This document shows positions 10,986-24,898 of a stretch of 64,000 bases of DNA, piece after piece (position 1 is the first letter of the stretch; each line of letters opens with the position of its first letter). The DNA is taken from positions 2,728,001 to 2,792,000 of the forward strand of contig JAPYXD010000680.1 in the NCBI GenBank assembly GCA_030998225.1. The letters are read 5' to 3'. This DNA comes from Diplolepis rosae. Taxonomy: Eukaryota; Arthropoda; Insecta; Hymenoptera; Diplolepididae. The position numbers and the translations under genes were made by a program. The notes under the pieces were generated by a model that did no database searches, had not been told where the DNA came from, and worked only from the letters and a program-made list of their open reading frames with translations.

Positions 10986-11943
10986 ACAGGTCTGCAAATA
11001 ATGGGTTTGTATTTCTTGTTGGAAAACGAAATATCATTTCCGGGGTAATTTTTCACGTAGAATCCGAATCCGGAATCAGAAACAGCCTAGCACGTCAGGA
11101 TTTTGAGATATTTGAGGTTATGTGCTCGAAAAACTGAGTTTTTCGCTACTTTTGAGGTCATGTACAGGGCGCAAGAAATTTTTTTGGGTTTTTTCTCAAA
11201 TGTCATAATTTAGCACTACTCTTTCCCTTCAAAATGAGCTATTGAACAGTCACGAGCGATTTTTCTTCACATTCGTACTCAGTGACTCAAAAAACTCTCA
11301 AGTACAGAATTTTAGAGACCAATACTGTTTTCCCCGTGAATTTCAGTTTGCCATTTTAAAACGGCCGGCTTTCTTGTACATGAAAATGTCCATCTTGCGA
11401 CCCCATTTTCGTAATCAGCAATTCCGAAACCCCCGAGTAAGAGTTTTTAATGAGCAAAATCGTTCAATTTCGTAAATTTCGATCCGCCATCTTAGAAATG
11501 GAAATGTCAATTTTCTGACTGTAAATTCTTATTCACAGACCATTAAAACCCGCAAGCACAAATTTTTAAGATAAATTTCCGAATGCAGAATGGTATGCAC
11601 CAAAGAGTCAATGTGAATGCTCATAAGGTTGTTCGGATAAATGTCAAAACTTGATATGGACATATCATTGTGAAAAAAAATCTCTCGTGACTGTTCAATA
11701 GCTCATTTTGAAGAGGAAGAGTAGTGCTAAATAATGACACTTGAGAAAAAAAACAGAAAAATTTCTTGCGCCCAGTACATAACCTCAAAAGTAGCGAAAA
11801 ACCCCATTTTTCGAGCACATAACCTAAAATATCTCAAAATCCTGACGTGATAGGCTGATTCTGATTCCGGATTCGTATTCTACGTCAAAAATTACTCCGG
11901 AAACGACCCATAGCTTTTCAACAACAAAACCTTGCAGACCTGT
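10986..11943. mobile_element. Foldback element with about 290-bp arms
   Basis: The left arm 10986-11275 (ACAGGTCTGCAA..., TCCGAATCCGGAATCAG, GAGCTATTGAACAGTCACGA) is repeated inverted at 11655-11943 (TCGTGACTGTTCAATAGCTC, CTGATTCTGATTCCGGA, TTGCAGACCTGT). The middle contains GCCATCTTAG and GTAATCAGCAATTCCGAAAC fragments of a short dispersed repeat. I see no transposase and no clear target duplication. Confidence 0.75.
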
Positions 11944-12321
11944 GTTATCTGCTCACAAGATGCGGTCTATAGTCTAAGTAGCAACTGAATATACCGCTGA
12001 CTTGTGTCATGCTAGAACGTCTAGTCTGCGCCAGATTTGAGTCTGGATAGTCTAGTGTTGTTCCAGACCAGCGCCAGAAGATTTTTCTACATGGAGAGCT
12101 ATTTTGGTCGAATAGGCTGGATGTTAAAGTAGTTTAAAGCGAAGAAGTACCAGGGATGTTAGTTGAAATTTTCCGGTTTTACTCATAGATGTCGCTAGAG
12201 ATATGTATACATTTCTATGATTTGGCATCTATGTCATATTTTTCTATGGACAATAACCTTCAAAAATACACAATTACGTTCTGCCAAAATAATAGCATCA
12301 TAGTTGTTTACCTCAGTGGAT

Positions 12322-14541
12322 ATGTCGAGTTTCGTTCAAAGTAAATCGCATTTGCGGCATTCGTTGCTTTTCTTATTTCATCAAAAGAAAAAAGCAGTTG
12401 AAGCTCATCGATTGCTGGTAGAAACTTATGGTGAACATGCTCCAGTGATTAGAACATGTGAGACATGGTTTCGTCAATTTAAAAGTGAAGATTTCGATAT
12501 AACAGACAATGAACATCCTGGTGCAGCGAAAAAGTTCGAAGACGAGGAATTGCAGGCGTTGTTGGAAGAAGACCCAACCCAATCGCAACAACAATTGAGG
12601 AGTTATATTCAATAAGGCGACAGGCGCTCGAAAACCTGTAAAAGTATTGTCCGCCTCGTGATGTCATAGTCAAAAATTGAAAATCGAAATTCGAAAAAAC
12701 CAAAAACATAGTTTTATAGCTCGTGAAAAATGAATGTTAGTTTCCCCTTACAGTTTTTTTATAACGTTGCAAATTTTCGAGTAAATTAATAAAAAGTGTG
12801 TTGGTTTTAAAGCATAGAAACCATGTTTTATTTCAATCCACTCGCCTCGAAAAATTCATTAATTAACGGATTGCGAAATTTTTTTCTGCGTTCTACTCGT
12901 GAATCTCTGGCGGAGGCGACAGTGCTTGCAAAAAATTTTGTTGTTCATTGTTAAATGGCTTTTTTTAATCCGAAGAAAAAACTACGTTTTTCGAGCTTCG
13001 GACCGAAAAAGTCATCGAGGAAGTTTGAGCTACAGTAAACTTCCCGCGAACAAGTTGATCATTAGTATATGGAGCAACTTTTTGAAAAATATCAACTTAA
13101 TTGAACAATTACTTTCGAAAATACAACGAGTTGAACGCAAATGCGAATTAGGTTTTGTCGCTCATTTTCATCGCATGCCACTCCTACTCTCTTTCTCTAT
13201 CTTCCTTCGCTTCTACTTATCGGCGAGCCTGCATTGCTCGTAACAAAACCGGTAAAATCGCGTCAAAACCTAATTCGCATTTGCGTTCAACTCGTTGTAT
13301 TTTCGAAAGTAATTGTTCAATTGAGTTGATATTTTACAAAAAGTTTCTCCATATACTAATGATCAACTTGTTCGCGGGAAGTTTACTGTAGCTCAAACTT
13401 CCTCGCTCACTTTTTCGGTCCGAAGTTCGAAAAACGTAGTTTTTTCTTCGGATTAAAAAAAGCCATTTAACAATGAACAACAAAATTTTTTGCAAGCACT
13501 GTCGCCTCCGCCAGAGATTCACGAGTAGAACGCAGAAAAAAATTTCGCAATCCGTTAATTAATGAATTTTTCGAGGCGAGTGGATTGAAATAAAACATGG
13601 TTTCTATGCTTTAAAACCAACACACTTTTTATTAATTTATTCGAAAATTTGCAACGTAATAAAAAAACTGTAAGAGGAAACTAACATTCATTTTTCACGA
13701 GCTATAAAACCGTTTTTGGTTTTTTCGAATTTCGATTTTTAATTTTTTACTATGACATCACGAGGCGGACAATACTTTGACAGGTTTTCGAGCGCCTGTC
13801 GCCTTATTGAATATAACTCCTCAATTGGCACAAACACTAAATGTGACCCGAGGAGCAATTTACCAACGTTTAAAAGCCATGGAAAAAATCCAAAAGTATG
13901 GAAAATGGGTACCACACCAACTGAACGATAGACAAATGGAAAATCGAAAAACCATTTGTGAAATGCTGCTTCAACGGTTCGAAAGGAAATTTCGAGAACC
14001 CGAAGCGGAAAAAATCATGACTTTCACCTGGTGAGGTCGGCCCATCGACTCCAAGGTCAAATCGCTTTGGCCGTAAGACAATGCTCTGTGTTTGGTGGGA
14101 CCAGTGTGGTGTGGTGTACTTCGAGTTATTAAAACCTGGTGAGACGGTGAATACGGATCGCTACCGACAACAAATTATCAATTTAAATCATGCGTTGATC
14201 GAAAAACGGCCGGAATGGGCCCGAAGACATGACAAAGTTATCCTACAGCATGACAACGCACCGTCTCATACCGCTAAAATGGTGAAGAACACATTAAAAG
14301 CATTGAATTGGGAAATATTATCGCACCCGCCGTACTCTCCAAACCTCGCCCCGTCCGACTATCACCTTTTCGCATCGATGGGACACTCACTCGCAGAGCA
14401 GCGCTTCGCCTTGAATAAGTCGAAAAATGGCTCATCGAATGGTTTGGCTTGAAAGAGAAAAAGTTTTTTTGGAATGGTATCCATGATTTGCCTGAAAGAT
14501 GGGCAGAATGTGTAGAATCCAATGATCAATACTTTGAATAA
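12322..14541 (+). pseudogene. mariner C transposase, interrupted
   Basis: The N-terminal part (12322-12597) has the paired helix-turn-helix region with HQKKKAVEAHRLL, TCETWFRQF and FEDEELQALL. The frame resumes after the insertion at 13822 with LAQTLNVTRGAIYQRLKAME and WVPHQL. It is broken again before 14081, where LCVWWDQCGVVYFELLKPG and the second catalytic block QHDNAPSHTAKMV are readable, followed by [17 protein letters not shown] further shift follows near 14420, and the normal end QYFE plus TAA is at 14541. The family is DD34D mariner. The first catalytic Asp region (near 14030) is damaged, so the copy is dead independently of the insertion. Confidence 0.85.
12598..13821. mobile_element. 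Long-arm foldback with 6-bp TSD, Polinton-like ends
   Basis: The 1224-bp element has arms of about 558-560 bp (12598-13157 and 13264-13821) around a 106-bp spacer. It starts AGGAGTTATATTC and ends in the inverse. The target CAATTG is duplicated at 12592-12597 and 13822-13827, and the uninterrupted site CAACAACAATTGGCACAAAC exists at about 21510-21530. Six-base duplications, a 5'-AG terminus and very long arms are the signature of Polinton/Maverick elements, so this may be a non-autonomous derivative. It encodes no polymerase or integrase. Frames on both strands are mirror images. Confidence 0.8.
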
Positions 14542-14635
14542 AATTTTTTTGAGATTCCCTTGAGAATTAAGTGTTTTCTTTATTGAAAAAACCTGCAAAC
14601 TTCAACTAAAACCCCTGGTATAAGTTCCGCGATCG

Positions 14636-16265
14636 TTGCCTTCAGTCTGACCCAAAGAGATGCGAAGTACTCACTAGTAATGTTTGTCTCCTTCTCCAGG
14701 TAGACAATTGGCGTTTCAAAAAACGATTGGCATAACCTTCAGCTCGCATCTGATTTTGTTTTTGCTCTGGAGTAAGCAAAAGTGACACTTATCGGGCGCC
14801 AAGTTTTATTATTTGCAATTCACCGTATCATGGACATTGTTGATTTCTGGCGCAACAATTGATTTTTGACTCCTTTTACGAGCGCGTCACGCCTCCCCAT
14901 AACGAGCAGACGATCGACCCCTCTTCCCCCACTACTACGGATTGAAGCGCGCTCAAATTTGAAACGTTGTATTTTTTGCAAATTTCCCAATTTTTCATCC
15001 CGTTTTCCAAATTTGTCAAAATTTCCATTTTTTATTAATCGTCAAGACTTTTCTTTATTTCTGGAAATATTCAAAAATACACCTGATAAGCATAGATATT
15101 TTTATTATTATATTATTATATTTTTAGTATTTTGAGTACATACCGTCAAATAAGTCAATTCCATGTTCAATACTCGCAAAAATCTTTTTTATACGCTTTT
15201 TACTATGTAAATACAATTAATCACATGGCATCACTGACAGACTGACTGCGCGCATCATATAATACGCATAACAGCGCGTAGCAAAAAGTCGGATATGGAG
15301 GGGATCCCTCTCGCGCTCGATGCAGAGAGTTCTCTGATGCTCGAGCTTCTCGTTATAGGGAATCTCGAGTGTACATAAAACACCTAAAGTAAGTAGAAGA
15401 TAGGAGAGATAGGAATCAATATGAGTAGAAAACAAAGCAACGCTGATCAAATAAGTCTCCATGAAAAGATTACGTATTTTAAAATTTAGAATGACATCAT
15501 ATTAATTTGAATGATTAGAATATTTCAGATAAGGTAAGAATATAAAATGCAATTTTTTTGAAATTTTTTTTCACGGTGATGCGCTAGGCCATAAATGGGA
15601 AAAAATTTCATGATCTTTATTTTTAAGTTTTGACCGGCAAAAAACAAACAGATATCCGAATGCATATGTCATAAACATCATTGGAAATCAATCAATTTTT
15701 TGCTGAAATATGAAACTTTGAAGTAATTGTAAATTTGGCTTTAGGTAGGCAAAGATTTTTGCTCGAGAGTGTACACATTCTTTAATATTTTTTTCATTAG
15801 CAATTTTTTTCCATTTACATTCTTGCTTAAAATAGATTTAATCTGAATATGTTTTATATATATTTTCTTAAATTTATTTATTTTTTTAACTTTGTACTAT
15901 TTATTGGATTTCCAGAAATATTTTCCATTTTTGTTACGCTGTATTTTTTGTTTTTTAAATAATATCTTGAATTTGTAACATTTTATATTTAAGATTTTCC
16001 ATTTATTACAGGTATATATTTATTAATAAAATAAGTTACAGTGTAGTTAGTATGTATATTTTTAGAATCTTGCGCGCATTTTAACCCACCTACGCGACAG
16101 TTTTCCCTGGTTTAAATGTTACCAAAATGCGTTAGTTTTTTGAGAATGGGTGACAAAGTAAATGTGGTCATTTCCAAGGTTTTTTTGGGGTCGCAGATTA
16201 CGAATCTGAAGTCATAATCTCACAATTCAACGCGGCAAATGAAAATTCTATATTGCGGTCTCATA
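14636..16265. other. Non-coding stretch, possible mariner scrap
   Basis: On the minus strand 14636-14860 reads KLGAR then LLLTPEQKQNQMRA in broken frames. This resembles the linker of classic mariner transposases, but it is too short to be sure. The rest, including a run of T-rich sequence 15700-16060 and a GC-rich spot near 15300-15370, shows nothing I can name. Confidence 0.3.
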
Positions 16266-16744
16266 CACTGGGAATAAAAAACCATCAGGTTATACGGAAA
16301 ATCCCGTTGCATTGACGGGAAGGAGCATCGGCGCCTTTACAACGTTAGGTTAACGTGCTGCCACCGCCAATGTAGCGTTGAAAACTCACGTTAATCCAGC
16401 TAATTCAGCCCCGTCAATTCACCGGGAATGTTAACGCTGGAACGCCGTGTGATTTGAAAATATTACACGATGACGCAATTTCATATCCATAATGAAATTG
16501 GCAGTGCTTTACTTTTAAATACCAATATATAATTAGGAAAATATTTATTAGGAAAACAAAAGAACTGAAAAGAACAATCGCGAGTATTGCCACAGCTGAT
16601 CATTTTTGGGTGATTTTACGTTGGCTCTTCCGTCAGTGCAACGTTGAATAGCACCGGTGATTCACCGGGAGAGCAACGCTACACCAACGTGAAATTGGCG
16701 ACGGGACTCCTTCCCGTTGATTTCACCATGTTTTTTTCCCAGTG
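16266..16744. mobile_element. 479-bp CAC-ended MITE
   Basis: The ends are CACTGGGAATAAAAAACCAT at 16266 and the inverse-type GTTTTTTTCCCAGTG ending 16744, with TA on each side. Interior words CCCGTTG, CACCGGGA and AACGTTA recur in both orientations. No coding capacity. Confidence 0.75.
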
Positions 16745-17109
16745 TACCTGATGTTTTGATAGAATTCACATAATTCCATATTCATTTGTTTGCAAAATTC
16801 ATAAAGGGTTTTTCACATCTTTCTTGTCATATATCATTTTTTTGACAACTTGAGTTCAAACTTGTTGGCATATACTTTTGCGATAGTATGTATTCATTTC
16901 AAATCATAATTTTCGAATAAACAGATCCTCGTACTAAATTCATACGTATAACAATGGCACTTCTTAAAAATAATATGAAATTAGTGAGCTTGTTCTCATT
17001 AATTTTCTATTCAATATAAAAATCCCGAACTGCAGAAGTCAACTGTGAAAAAATTGATCAACTTTATTTTCTTGATATTCCTATCCCATAAATTTATCAT
17101 ATTTCATAT

Positions 17110-18420
<1,311 letters not shown>

Positions 18421-18611
18421 GTTTTATAAAACAAAAAGTATTACTTATATAGAGAAAAAAAAGCGAAAAACAAAAAAAAAATTTAAACGAGAAAAAACAT
18501 AAAAATTAAAAACAAATAAAAACAAAAGAGATATAAAATCACGCTTGGAGCCTCCACGTGGCGCATCCTGGATGTACTTTATACAGGGAAGTATAGCAAA
18601 TCCTAGTCCTA

Positions 18612-19803
18612 TTGGGTTGGCTACAAAGTCATTTCGATTTTTTCCGCTAGATGACTTTAGTCGCTCGAAGTCGTTCTTCTCCATTGCAAACTTCAGACCG
18701 TATATGGTATTTGACAGCTGACGTTTCATAGATTATTCAGTGAAAAAAAAATTCAAGGTTTGTTGTTTATTTATTGTTTTGCATTGATTTGAAATGGAGA
18801 TTCCAGACGGTCATTTTCGTCACATTTTACTTTATTACTTCCGAAAAGGCAAAAACGCAGTGCAAGCTCGGAAAAAGTTGTATGATGTTTATAGTGAAAA
18901 ATCATTAACCAGAATTGGTTTTCTTGTTTTCGTTCCGGAGATTTTGACCTCATAGATGCACCACGCTCTGGACGCCCAACCGAAGTTGACGACCACAAAA
19001 TAAAAGCAATGATAGAAAATAACCGGCCTAGTACGACACGAGAGATCACAGAGAAGCTTAACATATCACATACATGCGCTGAAAGACATTTAAAACAACC
19101 TGGTTACATTAATAAGCTCGATATATGGGTTCCTCACAAATTGAACGGAATTCAACTCACCAAAACGAATTTCCATTTGCAATTCATTGCTGAAACGTAA
19201 CAAAATCGATCCATTTTTAAAGTGAATTATAACGGGCAATGAAAAATGGGTTGTTTACGATAACGTCGTGAAAAAAAGATCATGAGGCAAGCGAGATGAG
19301 CCTGCACAATCGACATCAAAAGCGGATATTAATCAAAAGAAGGTTATGCTGAGTGTTTGGTGGAATTTCAAAGGCATTGTTTATTTTGACCTGCTCCCAA
19401 GGAACAAACTATCAATTCGAATGTCTACTGTCGTCAGCCAATGAAATTGGACAAAGAAATCAAGGAAAAGCGACAAGAACTGGCAACTCGTAAAGGCGTC
19501 ATCTTCCATCAAGATTACGCCAGAACACATACATCTTTGGTCACTCGCAAAAAATTATTGGAGTTAGGCTGAGAAGTGAGACCTCATCCACCGTATAGTC
19601 CTGACCTTGCACCATCCGATTATCATTTATTCCGTTCACTTCGAAACCATTTGAATGAAAAAACATTCGATTCAAATGAGGCTGTCAAAAATGAGTTGAT
19701 TCAGTTTTTTGACTCTAAGAACCAAACTTTCTACGAAAGCGGAATTATGAAGCTGACTGAAAGATGGAAAAAGGTCATCGAACAAAATGGTCAATACCTC
19801 AGA
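18612..19803 (+). mobile_element. irritans-type mariner D, 3' truncated
   Basis: The left terminus TTGGGTTGGCTACAAAGTC starts at 18612 after TA. The ATG at 18794 begins a mariner reading frame (HFRHILLYYFRKGKNAVQARKKLYDVY, FRSGDFDLIDAPRSGRPTE, ITEKLNISHTCAERHL, WVPHKLNG). The catalytic blocks ITGNEKWVVYDNV (19235), WWNFKGIVYFDLL (19360) and [19 protein letters not shown] (19585) follow, then a C-terminus ERWKKVIEQNGQYL. Stops and shifts at 18920, 19198, 19400 and 19570 kill it. The right terminus is missing after about 19803. It is a relative of the element at 41079-42771. Confidence 0.85.
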
Positions 19804-20548
19804 TTTATAATCAGAAGCCTTCGAAACATTTCAGTAATAATTTCCAGGTGAATTAGAGCGAGATAATCGAAAGCGCAATGGAAAATAGTGCACTTGACCG
19901 CCATCTTAGATCCGCTATTTTGAGTTCTGAGATTCTGACTAGATTTGTAATCAGCGACCTTAAAAACTCCCAAGTAGAAGTTTTCAGGCCGATTTTAGTA
20001 CTTTTAGGGCACTCTTTTAGAGTTGAAAGATAACAAATTATTAAATGAATGTTCTCTTTTTTCTTCATTTTTCAATACAATTTCTTATAACAATTTGTGC
20101 AGAATTTGATAACACAACTCGGCCTGTATTAAAGTATTATCCTTAAGCTTTAATTTTTGAGGTTGCAGGCCTTCCTAAGTGATTTCGTCCGGGAGTTAGA
20201 AAAGAAAATGTTGCGTCAAGTATATTTGGAATATGACGCAGGGGGATTAAGCTTGTGTACCAACGATGGCACACTTCCGGGTGGAGGCCACACTCTCAAT
20301 TTTCTTTCTCTAAGCGCGATGATCGAATGACGTGCCCTAGGCGCGCCTAAATTTACGAGCGAAGCGCGCGATGAGAATGTGCCCACGAAGCTGGCAGATT
20401 TTTTATACGTATGCTCGGAGATTGCAACAGTATATTCCGATATTATACCAATATATATATATGACGAGTCACAGCCTACCTATAATTTATAAGCTGCAGC
20501 AAAATTCTGTGCCACGTATTGCTTGAAATCATTCTTCAGTTTGTTGAA
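19804..20548. other. Non-coding stretch upstream of unit 2 exon 1
   Basis: 19880-19990 holds a short dispersed repeat (GCCATCTTAGATCCG, GTAATCAGCGACCTTAAAAACTCC). 20170-20400 is GC-richer, with GCGCGCCT and GAGCGAAGCGCGCG words of unknown origin. Nothing coding is seen. Confidence 0.35.
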
Positions 20549-20606
20549 ATGTTACCCATAACTATTATTTTATTTATTTTCTTGATCACTTTGCGTCAAA
20601 ATATTG
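20549..20606 (+). pseudogene. S1-like unit 2, signal-peptide exon
   Basis: The ATG opens a 19-codon hydrophobic exon (MLPITIILFIFLITLRQNI plus one base) that matches the exon 1 copies at 5527, 33977 and 56972 in length and phase. The donor is GTATTT, weaker than the GTGAGT of the others. The only downstream family exon before the next exon 1 is the stop-containing exon at 30865, so the unit looks dead. Confidence 0.55.
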
Positions 20607-20939
20607 GTATTTGGAATATTATAAAATTATAATAGGATTTGTTTTCGGAATATCCCATTTTAGTCTTTATAGAATTTTGAAGTGTCATATTCCCTAACAT
20701 CAGTAATTTATGGTAACTTCAAGTAATTTACGTAGCGCACATCGCCTTAAGTGTATGTAAAGGTCATAAAATACCGGGTGCAAAGCGTGACATCCACATA
20801 TTTCGGAACGCGAAGTGCCATAGCCGGAACGCATGATCCAGGCGCGCTCAAATTTTTATTTTGGATGTAAATGGGGTTCTAATGGATATAAAGTAAAAGA
20901 TCAAGTGCGAGGTAAGTGTAGCCCCAATAAGAAATTTAA

Positions 20940-21135
20940 AACGGGCGCAGTGCTGGCAGACAGTACTGGTGCCCGCACTGCCATATGTCGGGGATGATAA
21001 CGATGTTCTGCACTGTTCTACCAGTGCTGGTCCCGTACTGGTTGTCGGTGCTGGTGCGATACTGGCATATGTCGGGCATGATAACGATTTGCTGCACTGG
21101 CAGACCAGTGCTGGTCCCGTACTGGTTGTACATAT
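20940..21135. repeat. Two copies of a roughly 75-95-bp tandem unit
   Basis: CATATGTCGGG.ATGATAACGAT, CAGTGCTGGTCCCGTACTGG and related words occur twice in the same order (about 20980-21055 and 21065-21135). The words resemble the GGCCCA..CTGGCCC repeats of the element at 37566-38086, so this may be a piece of a related element. Confidence 0.6.
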
Positions 21136-21249
21136 TTGAAGTTAATTCAAGAAACTTCAAGGTAGTTTCCATCCACGAAAGTTAGACCTCAGGCAAAAAT
21201 AGATAATATTGCTTTCAAGAATAGCAATATTATTATTGAAGGCCTATTT

Positions 21250-21837
21250 TAAGAGTTTCGTTCCAAGTAAATTACATTTGCAGCATTCCTTGCTTTTCTT
21301 ATTTCATCAAAAGAAAAAAGCAGTTGAAGCTCATCGACTGCTGATAGAAACTTATGGTGAACATGCTCCAGTGATTAGAACATGTGAGACATGGTTTCGT
21401 CAATTTAAAAGTGGAGATTTCGATTTAACAGACAATGAACATCCTGGTGCAGCGAAAAAGTTTGAAGACGAGAAATTGCAGGCGTTATTGGATGAAGACC
21501 CAACCCAATCGCAACAACAATTGGCACAAACACTAAATGTGACCCGAGGAGCAATTTGCCAACGTTTACAAGCATTTTAAATTTTCGCATCGATGAAACA
21601 CTCACTCGCAGAGCAGCGCTTCGCCAATTTTGAAGAAGTCGAAAAATGGCTCGTCGAATGGTTTGCCTTGAAAGAGAAAAAGTTTTTTTGGAATGTTATC
21701 CATGATTTGCCTGAAAAATGGGCAAAATGTGTAGAATCCAATGGTCAATACTTTGAATAAAATTTTTTTGAGATTCCCTTGAGAATTAAGTGTTTTCTTT
21801 ATTGAAAAAACCGGCAAACTTCAACTAACACCCCTGG
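21250..21837 (+). mobile_element. mariner C family, internal deletion derivative
   Basis: From about 21250 to 21580 it follows the N-terminal coding part of mariner C (HQKKKAVEAHRLL, TCETWFRQFKSGDFDL, LAQTLNVTRGAI). It then jumps at about 21585 to the C-terminal end (RFANFEEVEKWLVEWFALKEKKFFWN) and the right terminus CACCCCTGG at 21837 followed by TA. The catalytic core is deleted and the left terminus is absent. It preserves the uninterrupted CAATTG site that mariner C has lost. Confidence 0.85.
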
Positions 21838-21839
21838 TA

Positions 21840-23090
21840 CATAAGAAGTTTGATTATTTTAAAATATATATAAACTTTATCTAATGTTGCATACGAAATT
21901 ATACCTTGAGATTTCTTTAGTGTGAAGCAAAATTGACAGATATTATAATAATAAAATACTTTGAAAAAGCTTCTAAAATACGAAGCACATTTTAAGATTC
22001 TCTTTTTCAATACGTAATTGTGAATAGAAGGTTTGATTATTGAAAAAATAAAAAACCATATCTAATTTTGTGTTGAAAATTACACCTTAAATTGCTCTAG
22101 TATAAAATAAAGTTTATGAAAATTCCCTTGGAATAAAATATCTCAAAAAGAACTTTTATTATACTTGACATCTTTTATGGCAATTTCAACAAATAGATGT
22201 AAATAAAAGGTTTGATTATTTAAAAATCAAATAAATTATATCTTGTTTTGCGTACAAAATTACACATTGGGAATTCTTTGGTATGAAGCAAAATTAGCAA
22301 ATATAATAATAAAATACATTTTCTTATTCACGTTCATATATTGAAATTGCCACATAAAAGTTTATGAGTATTCAAAAAAGTTTATTTTAGTACTTTATTA
22401 TTATAAAATTGTTTAATTTTACTTTATAACAAAGAAATCGTAACGTGTCATTTTGTATGCAAAATCAGATATAATTTAGATATTTTTTAATGATAGAAAT
22501 CTTTGTTTACACTTGTATATTCAAGTAGTCATGTGAAAAGATGTTACATATTATAAAACAAGGAGCATATTGATATAAAAAAAATATTTTCTAAAATATT
22601 TTATTCAACCTGTTTTTTAAAAATTTGAATACCAAGATTCATTTTATCTTAATATGAAATATTCTCCACGTAATTTTTTAATTTCAAATAATTTATTTGC
22701 AAGGCTAAAAAATGTATAACTCGGTGTTTTATTTTGAGACTAAACACTTATTAAATAATAAATTTTACTAAAAAATTATTTATCAAGTGTCTAGATCATC
22801 CTAAAATTCAAAAAAATCTTTCAGATATTCAATTTATGTAAATATATATCAAAATATCTGAAAAATAAAGCTAATATCTTAAACTATTTATTTTGTAATT
22901 TTGAATTTGTCGTCTGCTTCGCGCCTCTTTTACACGAAGTCGAAAGAAACATAATTCTCGACACTCGACCTTGGCTTAACAGCCGACAGCGTGAAATCGA
23001 AGCGAGAAAGTGGGGACATACCGACGCGCCGCGTTTGGTTGTGTTAGAACCCACACGGGTCAGTGGTGGAGGCCGTTTACGTCCACGTTC
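21840..23090 (-). repeat. 1.25-kb repeat with inverted partner at 57.6-58.8 kb
   Basis: Roughly 21840-22550 is AT-rich and built from about 185-bp degenerate units (each with TTTGATTATT, TATCT.ATTTTG, AAATTACACCTT, AAGCAAAATT and ATAATAATAAAATAC). 22560-22900 is unique. 22900-23090 is GC-rich (GCCGACAGCGTGAAATCGAAGCG). The same order, inverted, occurs at 57605-58790. Internal tandem units beside a GC-rich end recall Helitron-type or satellite-bearing elements, but I cannot assign a class. Confidence 0.65.
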
Positions 23091-24364
23091 TGCGAACACT
23101 GGATCCCTCAAACTGAAACGACGATTATTCGATATTTATCGAATCCGAATATCGATTACAGTAGCTGATCATTTTTTCGCGTTGTCAGTGCTGTGCCCGA
23201 ACTTTCATTCATAGCTCGACGACGCGTGAAAAACAGAGTGTAGCCTCGTGAATGATCTGACCGTGATTTACGTCCCGGAGAGGCGTGACGAAAAGTAGAG
23301 GCCCGAGCGTTTCACGTTTGATACGACAATCAACCGATTTCTGAGTCGAATTTTCTCATTTACGCGTCGCTCATCCGTGAGAAACAGCGCGTTCGCTCGT
23401 TTCATTTTCTTCGTGTATTTTGACTACGAAAAATTCCCAGTCCGCTAGGAATAATTACCATTGCACCACGATTTCCCCTGAATTCCGTATATTTTTTAGA
23501 ATTATCATTATAAAATGAAACATATATTGCTGTACAAAGTTTCTCCGTGTGAGAATGTGTTCCTTAAGGTTAATAGAGCTTTAAGTAAATTGGATTTTCT
23601 TTCTCATTTGAAACTATAAATAAATTTAGTAACTTTGAGAAAATGTAATTCACATCTTCAATATTATCAAAATGACTCAAAGGGTTTCATCACCTTTGAG
23701 CCTCCAAAAATCGTGTCATATTTATGATTTTATGATTAATTTTCAGGCAGATAACAAAACGTACAGCAATTTAAATTTATAGAGTTTATTAACTAATATA
23801 TCAACTTTATAAACAAACATTTTTTTATTAGGAAATAAAAAAGGCGACTGAGTATTGCCGTGTCCAAAAAAAGAATTTATTTTCGGAGTTCGTACGCGGC
23901 AAGAAAATCTAAAAAATGAGATATGCACTTGGAACAAACAAACAAATTATTTCCTAATATTCATATGATTGCCCAGTGAAGTACCCAAGATTATAAAAAA
24001 ATATTCATTTTTGCAAAAATAGTGAGCATTCGATTTTCGCCCAAAAATTTTTGTCTTCAATCTTTTTGAAACTCTACTGAGTTGTAGTCTTAGTGGACCT
24101 CTTTTAATCCGCTGAAGAAGACAGCTCTAGTACAACTGATTGTCAACATACAGGGGCTCAAATTTTCGACATTTTAGCACGCGCGCCATTATTCAATCAA
24201 TCATAACCCCTGCTGAAGTTGATAAATTTAATTTTTACATTTGTGTTTATTAAACGTTGTTTTATGAGCTTTCCGATAAAAATAATGATTTAAATTCGTC
24301 GCACTCGTTGCAATCGCTGTGTTTCATCTCTTGCAATGCAATATATTATTTCATAGCTACTCTT
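23091..24364. other. Non-coding stretch with CpG-rich block
   Basis: 23100-23480 is rich in CG dinucleotides (GACGACGCGTG, TCGTTTCATTTTC, GAGGCGTGACG) and could be a transposon end or a promoter; no gene follows. 23550-23620 carries GAGAATGTGTTCCTTAAGG, which recurs at 37252 and, inverted, near 55310-55335. The rest shows nothing. Confidence 0.35.
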
Positions 24365-24502
24365 TTGAGAATTTGATTTGATGTAACTGTAGAGCGGGTT
24401 GAAAATGTGATTTTCAACCCTACTTTTAAAGTTTCAACCCTAGGTTTGGAAATTGCAGTTTAATGCCCCTTTATAGTTACATCAAATCAAATTCTCAAAA
24501 CA
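24365..24502. repeat. Short palindromic repeat
   Basis: TTGAGAATTTGATTTGATGTAACT is inverted at the right as AGTTACATCAAATCAAATTC. The interior CTGTAGAGCGGGTTGAAA..GTTTCAACCC recurs at 38305-38390 and 57450-57520, in duplicated sequence around the gene family. Confidence 0.6.
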
Positions 24503-24898
24503 GGCCTCATGAAGAGAATAGTACATTGTGATACAAGTGCTAAAAGGTGGACTTTTGATGCTGCCTATGGTACGAGCTGATTGTACGCAGATTGAGGCTG
24601 CAGGGGAGGGCCTGGGATTCAGGTCGAAGTCCCGATGGGAGGCTCGGAAGGCTTCACCCCCCAAGACAAAGAAGAAAATACTTTCGGAGTTTCGCACGTC
24701 TTTTGGCATACTTTTCAGTATGAAAAGAAAGACTTTTTGTGCATGTGTTATTAAAATACAGTACTGAGTCCATTCTATCAAATATTTGATATTTTGCACG
24801 AATAGTATTTTAAAATATATATACGAGAAATAGTTGATATTTCAAAGAGAAAAATACCTCGATGCAAGTTTAACATACAGGAAGTAAATTAAAATTTA

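Larger units (their letters stand above)
12150..14618 (+). mobile_element. mariner element C, split by a foldback
   Basis: The termini are CCAGGGATGTTAGTTGAA at 12150 and the inverse TTCAACTAAAACCCCTGG ending at 14618, with TA duplicated outside (12148-12149 and 14619-14620). Removing the insertion at 12598-13821 and one TSD copy leaves about 1.24 kb. A deletion derivative of the same family lies at 21250-21837. Confidence 0.9.

Noticed and set aside
12899..13522. Two near-identical frames on opposite strands (MNLWRRRQCLQ...)
   Set aside because: They are mirror images in the two arms of the foldback at 12598-13821.
22884..23111. 75-codon frame shared with 57612-57812
   Set aside because: The similarity is due to the DNA repeat; the frames run through non-coding repeat sequence and differ by indels.
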